Shown here in pieces: positions 60,693 through 64,000 of a stretch of 64,000 nt of DNA (positions are counted from its first letter, which is position 1; each line of letters starts with the position of its first letter). A model generated the notes under the pieces. That model was not told the DNA's origin, did no database searches, and saw nothing but the letters and a program-made list of their open reading frames with translations. The stretch comes from Caenorhabditis elegans. Its lineage: Eukaryota; Nematoda; Chromadorea; Rhabditida; Rhabditidae. Location of the stretch: positions 8,990,001 through 9,054,000 of the forward strand of contig NC_003281.10 in assembly GCF_000002985.6 (NCBI RefSeq), read 5' to 3'. Both the position numbers and the translations under genes were made by a program.

Positions 60693-61756
60693 TCTGAAAA
60701 TGATACAGATAATTAATGTTAAAAAATATTTTATGAAATATACGTCGGTTTCTAATACTGATGATATGTAAATATTACGCCAAAAATTCAAACGATACAT
60801 TTTTGTTAAATTCGAAAAGGTGTGAGCCAATTTTCAAAGTTTTTCAATATAGAAAAATTATGTATAAATTTGATTAAATCGTTAAAAAAAACTGTATATT
60901 AAAAAATCGCTGAAAATTCCTCAGAAAAAAGAGTTTGAAACGACATTATTTAAAGGCACACACCTCTTCGAATTAAAAAAATTGTCGCGCCGAGACCGGG
61001 TACAGTATTTTTGAAAAAAAGAGAGTTCTTAAGATCAAATAATTCAAACTTTAAGCTAATTATTTAGTAAAACATATAAAAGTATGAAATTACAATTATC
61101 ACAGTCTTGTCCTAGGACGATAAGTTTTCTTATGATAAGAAATGGCATGAGCAAGAAAGACGATCATTGATTTTTTTTTCGTAAACAACGATTTTCGTTT
61201 AGTGTTCCATTTATAAATTTTCTGAGGAACTTTTTCGACAAGTCCCCCGGAATTGTTCGAAAAATTTTAAACATATAAAAGTAACAGAGATAATTTTATA
61301 TAAAGGCCACACCCTTATTAATAGAGTGAATCACATATTTCTGACTATACAAACCCTACTTTTGGAAGATGAAAAAGTTCGAATTGATATGGAGAATGGA
61401 AAAATAGAGAATTCTTTAAGCAAACTGCTGAGTACCGCATAGACGCAGACTGGAAAAGTTTTACTTTTCATAAGACCTAGCAATCAGTATTTCGAAATAT
61501 CTGTTTACTACAAAGTGTGAGAGAGGTTCATAGAAATAAAGTGATTGACACTTGTGATGGAAACGCAGATTCGACCATCGAAGAGTAGTAATGTGAAGGT
61601 GTTTAAATTTATTTAGTTTATTCAAATATTGACCAGTAGAACATATTGAAAGACGTAAATAAGAAACAAACAAGAACAAATCAACGGTTAAATTAAATTC
61701 TATACATTACATTACATTGTTTTCGAATAATAACCCGTGAATAATATACAGTGAGA
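60693..61756. other. Spacer upstream of ikke-1
   Basis: 1.06 kb. It begins with an inverted-repeat element (60790-61010). The remainder, to the stop of the next gene, is AT-rich with no gene; it should hold the ikke-1 promoter unless transcription runs on from the acidic-protein gene. Confidence 0.5.
60795..61012. repeat. Inverted-repeat element, 'gtctcgacacg' family
   Basis: tttgttaaattcgaaaaggt then gtgagcc on the left pairs with ggcacacacctcttcgaatt and aaattgtcgcgccgagaccgg on the right. Second two-armed copy close to ikke-1, just upstream of its start. Confidence 0.75.
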
Positions 61757-63784
61757 TCATTCGAACTCCATCATTTCTTCATCAGTCACACTTCCGTTTG
61801 TCAAACTGTTCGGAGAATCAGGATCGAGTTCCACAATTTGAGAAGAACCAGTTGGCGAAGCCATTGGAGAGCTCCACGAAGATCCAATATCGCTGTGATC
61901 CGAGCCGGTGCCCAGTTCAACGATTCCCGTTGTTTCGTTGCGCGTGTCTTCATCGATCATGCCTTCATTCTCAATGATACGAGTCTTGATCTCTTCGTTA
62001 ACTCGATCTTCCTCCTCGTCGTCAATCTCTTGTATTCGACCAGCCATATTGAAGTCGTTCTTTGGTGAAACCAGAATTCGCGGCTGCCAGATAACCATTT
62101 CATTTCCTTTCAACTTTTCTGGTCTGAAATAAAACATTTTAATTACAGAGAAATTAATTTTTGTAAAAGAACTTACTTTGGTAAGAAATCAATAGGACCC
62201 TGGCGGCACTTTTCAAAGTATCGTTGAATAGATTCATCCAATCGAATCTTTTTGGCTACTGCCGGCTCATCATCTGGCTCAACCACCAATGGAATAGAAG
62301 TTGATTCAGTGCATTGGTCAAAGTTTGAATCGTCGTAAACTTCATCCATTTCTTCGTCGGACGATGATTCCCTGCAACTTATAATCGAACATTATTTGTC
62401 AAAAACAAGGCTGAAACGTACATATTGATTGGCGACGGTTTGTCATTTGAAATTGAGAAGTTTTCCAGGCAGGCGCTTATTTTATCGAACCTTCTCTTCG
62501 TTCTCGGAACATATTCCATGTCCTAAAATTGAAAAATTTAGAATGAAAAACTTGCAGAGAATATCATTTGTTTGCACGACAGAATTTAATTTTATCTCAA
62601 GTACAGAATGTGTTAAATTCAGAACAATTGACCAATGTTCTGACTTGTTAGAGGTGGAAAGAAAATAGGTAATCTGCTTAGAAGCGCGAGGGAACGAGCG
62701 ACAAGGCACACGGCGGGTTGGCTGATGCGAGACACACCCGGGCGCCAGTGAACACGCAAGCGCGAGAGGGTGCAGAGATTCAGTGAACCGCACAGGCGAC
62801 GTTACATTAGACGACAATTTTTCATGGAAACAATTGTGAGGAAACTAATGAATGACTGATGATCTGGTAAGAACGGAAAACGAAGAACGGAAAACGAAAG
62901 GAACGACTAATTTAACGAGAAATGAGGGAAAATGTGATGGAGGGAAGCGCAAATATTTGATAACGATAGACGGAGAAAGAACTGTTGAAGAATTTGCAAC
63001 TGAATGAACTAATAACGTGTAGAAAACAGTTGCTTAGCAAAATAATATCGAAAATAAGTTAAATGCTGAAAATTGTACCCTAAATTCTAATCTTCTCGGT
63101 ATAATTAAGAATATTAAAAATATTTAACTCGAGTTTCTCTCTTAAATAAACAAATATGAGACATTTGAAGCTCATAGAGACTACTGTGACTGAGATCGTG
63201 GCGAGACCCACTCAAAACATAACAGCGCGTGCCTTGGAACTTAAATATCGCAATTACGGTATATGATTTCTTTCGAAGAAATAAAATGAAACAATATTTA
63301 ATGGAAGTAAAAATCTTGCAAAAGACCTCCGAAAAATAAGGCGACAACCCTACTCTCTCAAGAACAGGCACTCGTTTATGCCTTTTGGAAACACCAGCTG
63401 TCTCGACCACACTCAACCATGCAAACTAAATCGGGTAGCAGTTCATGAATCAACACGTGATGGCTTCATCCCACCTAGTTTATGATGTCGAAAGATTTTT
63501 TCGAATGAATCTAAGCTTTGCACGTGCTTTAATTGTTCATAACATCTCAGACTAGTTTTTTATTCAAAGTTCTTAAATCTAGTTAAAAATTGTATGATAA
63601 AATCGAAATTTAACGATGAGTCACTTACCAACTCAAATTCAACGGGAAACGGGCGTTTTCCATTTGGTTCTCGTACATAATAATGATTTTCTTCTGGTGG
63701 CTGATGTGAGTTGAAGTTGTAGGGCTGGTGAAGATTCGAATTTTGATTCGAGAACGATTCGCTGAAGTTGGTGAGTTGTGTCAT
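61757..63784 (-). CDS. Acidic 272-aa protein, unrecognised
   Basis: I do not recognise the family. Four exons in reading order: 63784-63629, 62522-62422, 62371-62177, 62123-61757 (819 nt). The N-terminus is Asn/Gln/Ser-rich (FSNQNSNLHQPYNFNSHQPP), followed by PFPVEFELDMEYVPRTKRRFDKI, an acidic stretch ESSSDEEMDEVYDDSN, the ordered-looking block KKIRLDESIQRYFEKCRQGP-IDFLPKPEKL then MVIWQPRILVSP, and an acidic Ser/Asp/Glu-rich tail ending DEEMMEFE. No membrane helix or signal peptide. The conserved-looking central block suggests a nuclear or cytosolic scaffold with a short interaction module (inference). TTTTTTGCAG lies two bases before the ATG (spliced leader). The 1.1-kb intron 1 has a GC-rich stretch and exon 2 offers an alternative in-frame ATG (62519). 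Confidence 0.78.
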
Positions 63785-64000
63785 TTCTGCAAAAAAAAAT
63801 AAAGCATATGACTTTACACATGGAAAAGGAGAAACAGAAGAGAAAGACGCAATGCAATTTCAACTAAAAAAATTGAAAATTGAAACGGAGATAAACACAC
63901 AACAACGCGGAAACAATGAAGGACAGGTTTAACGTGTCAAAAATGTCGATATGATTGCAAATTTTGGTGAGAAACCTCGATTACGGGGGCGGGAAACTCT
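63785..64000. other. Upstream edge of the acidic-protein gene
   Basis: 216 bp to the window end, containing the spliced-leader acceptor next to 63787 and purine-rich sequence; nothing else is seen. Confidence 0.5.

Noticed and set aside
62482-62817. Minus-strand frame through the GC-rich part of an intron
   Set aside because: It continues from exon 2 of the acidic-protein gene into the intron and lacks independent support.

Overview
The window is nematode nuclear DNA and, from gene content and order, almost certainly Caenorhabditis elegans chromosome III (the F59B2-R107 region). This comes from recognising protein families and remembered synteny; no search was run. Supporting signs are many short AT-rich introns ending in TTTTCAG, 3' splice sites abutting start codons (spliced-leader acceptors), compact genes on both strands, and many short palindromic repeats in introns and spacers.

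Left part, 1-15.9 kb, is gene dense. A xylulokinase gene (+) faces a minus-strand cluster of four genes: a small one-helix membrane protein, the 19S proteasome subunit Rpn6, N-acetylglucosamine-6-phosphate deacetylase and an SLC36-type amino acid transporter. Spacers in this cluster are about 145, 330 and 207 bp, which suggests an operon. Next come zif-1 (+; SOCS-box substrate receptor of a cullin ligase) and the convergent rab-6.1 (-; Golgi Rab GTPase).

Middle part, 16-37 kb, is accessory in character. It has two palindromic repeat elements, a tandem pair of F-box/FBA_2 genes (-), two secreted low-complexity protein genes (+; a 596-aa RG/GN-rich modular protein and a 918-aa Ser/Asn/Asp/Lys-rich protein with about 27 'ADG' turns), a small C2H2 zinc-finger gene (-) and a neuropeptide-type rhodopsin-class GPCR (-).

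From 37.0 to 48.8 kb no gene is recognisable. The right part carries four minus-strand genes: nac-2 (Na+/dicarboxylate cotransporter), ADP/ATP-dependent NAD(P)HX dehydratase, ikke-1 (TBK1/IKK-epsilon-like kinase) and an unrecognised acidic 272-aa protein.

All gene models were built by hand from splice signals and reading frame; each reconstructed CDS totals a multiple of three. Single-base errors in exon edges are possible. The points most worth a second look are the two secreted repeat proteins, the paired CACGTG palindrome between two genes of the cluster, and the families of intronic hairpin elements. I found no evidence of a wholly new genetic system.
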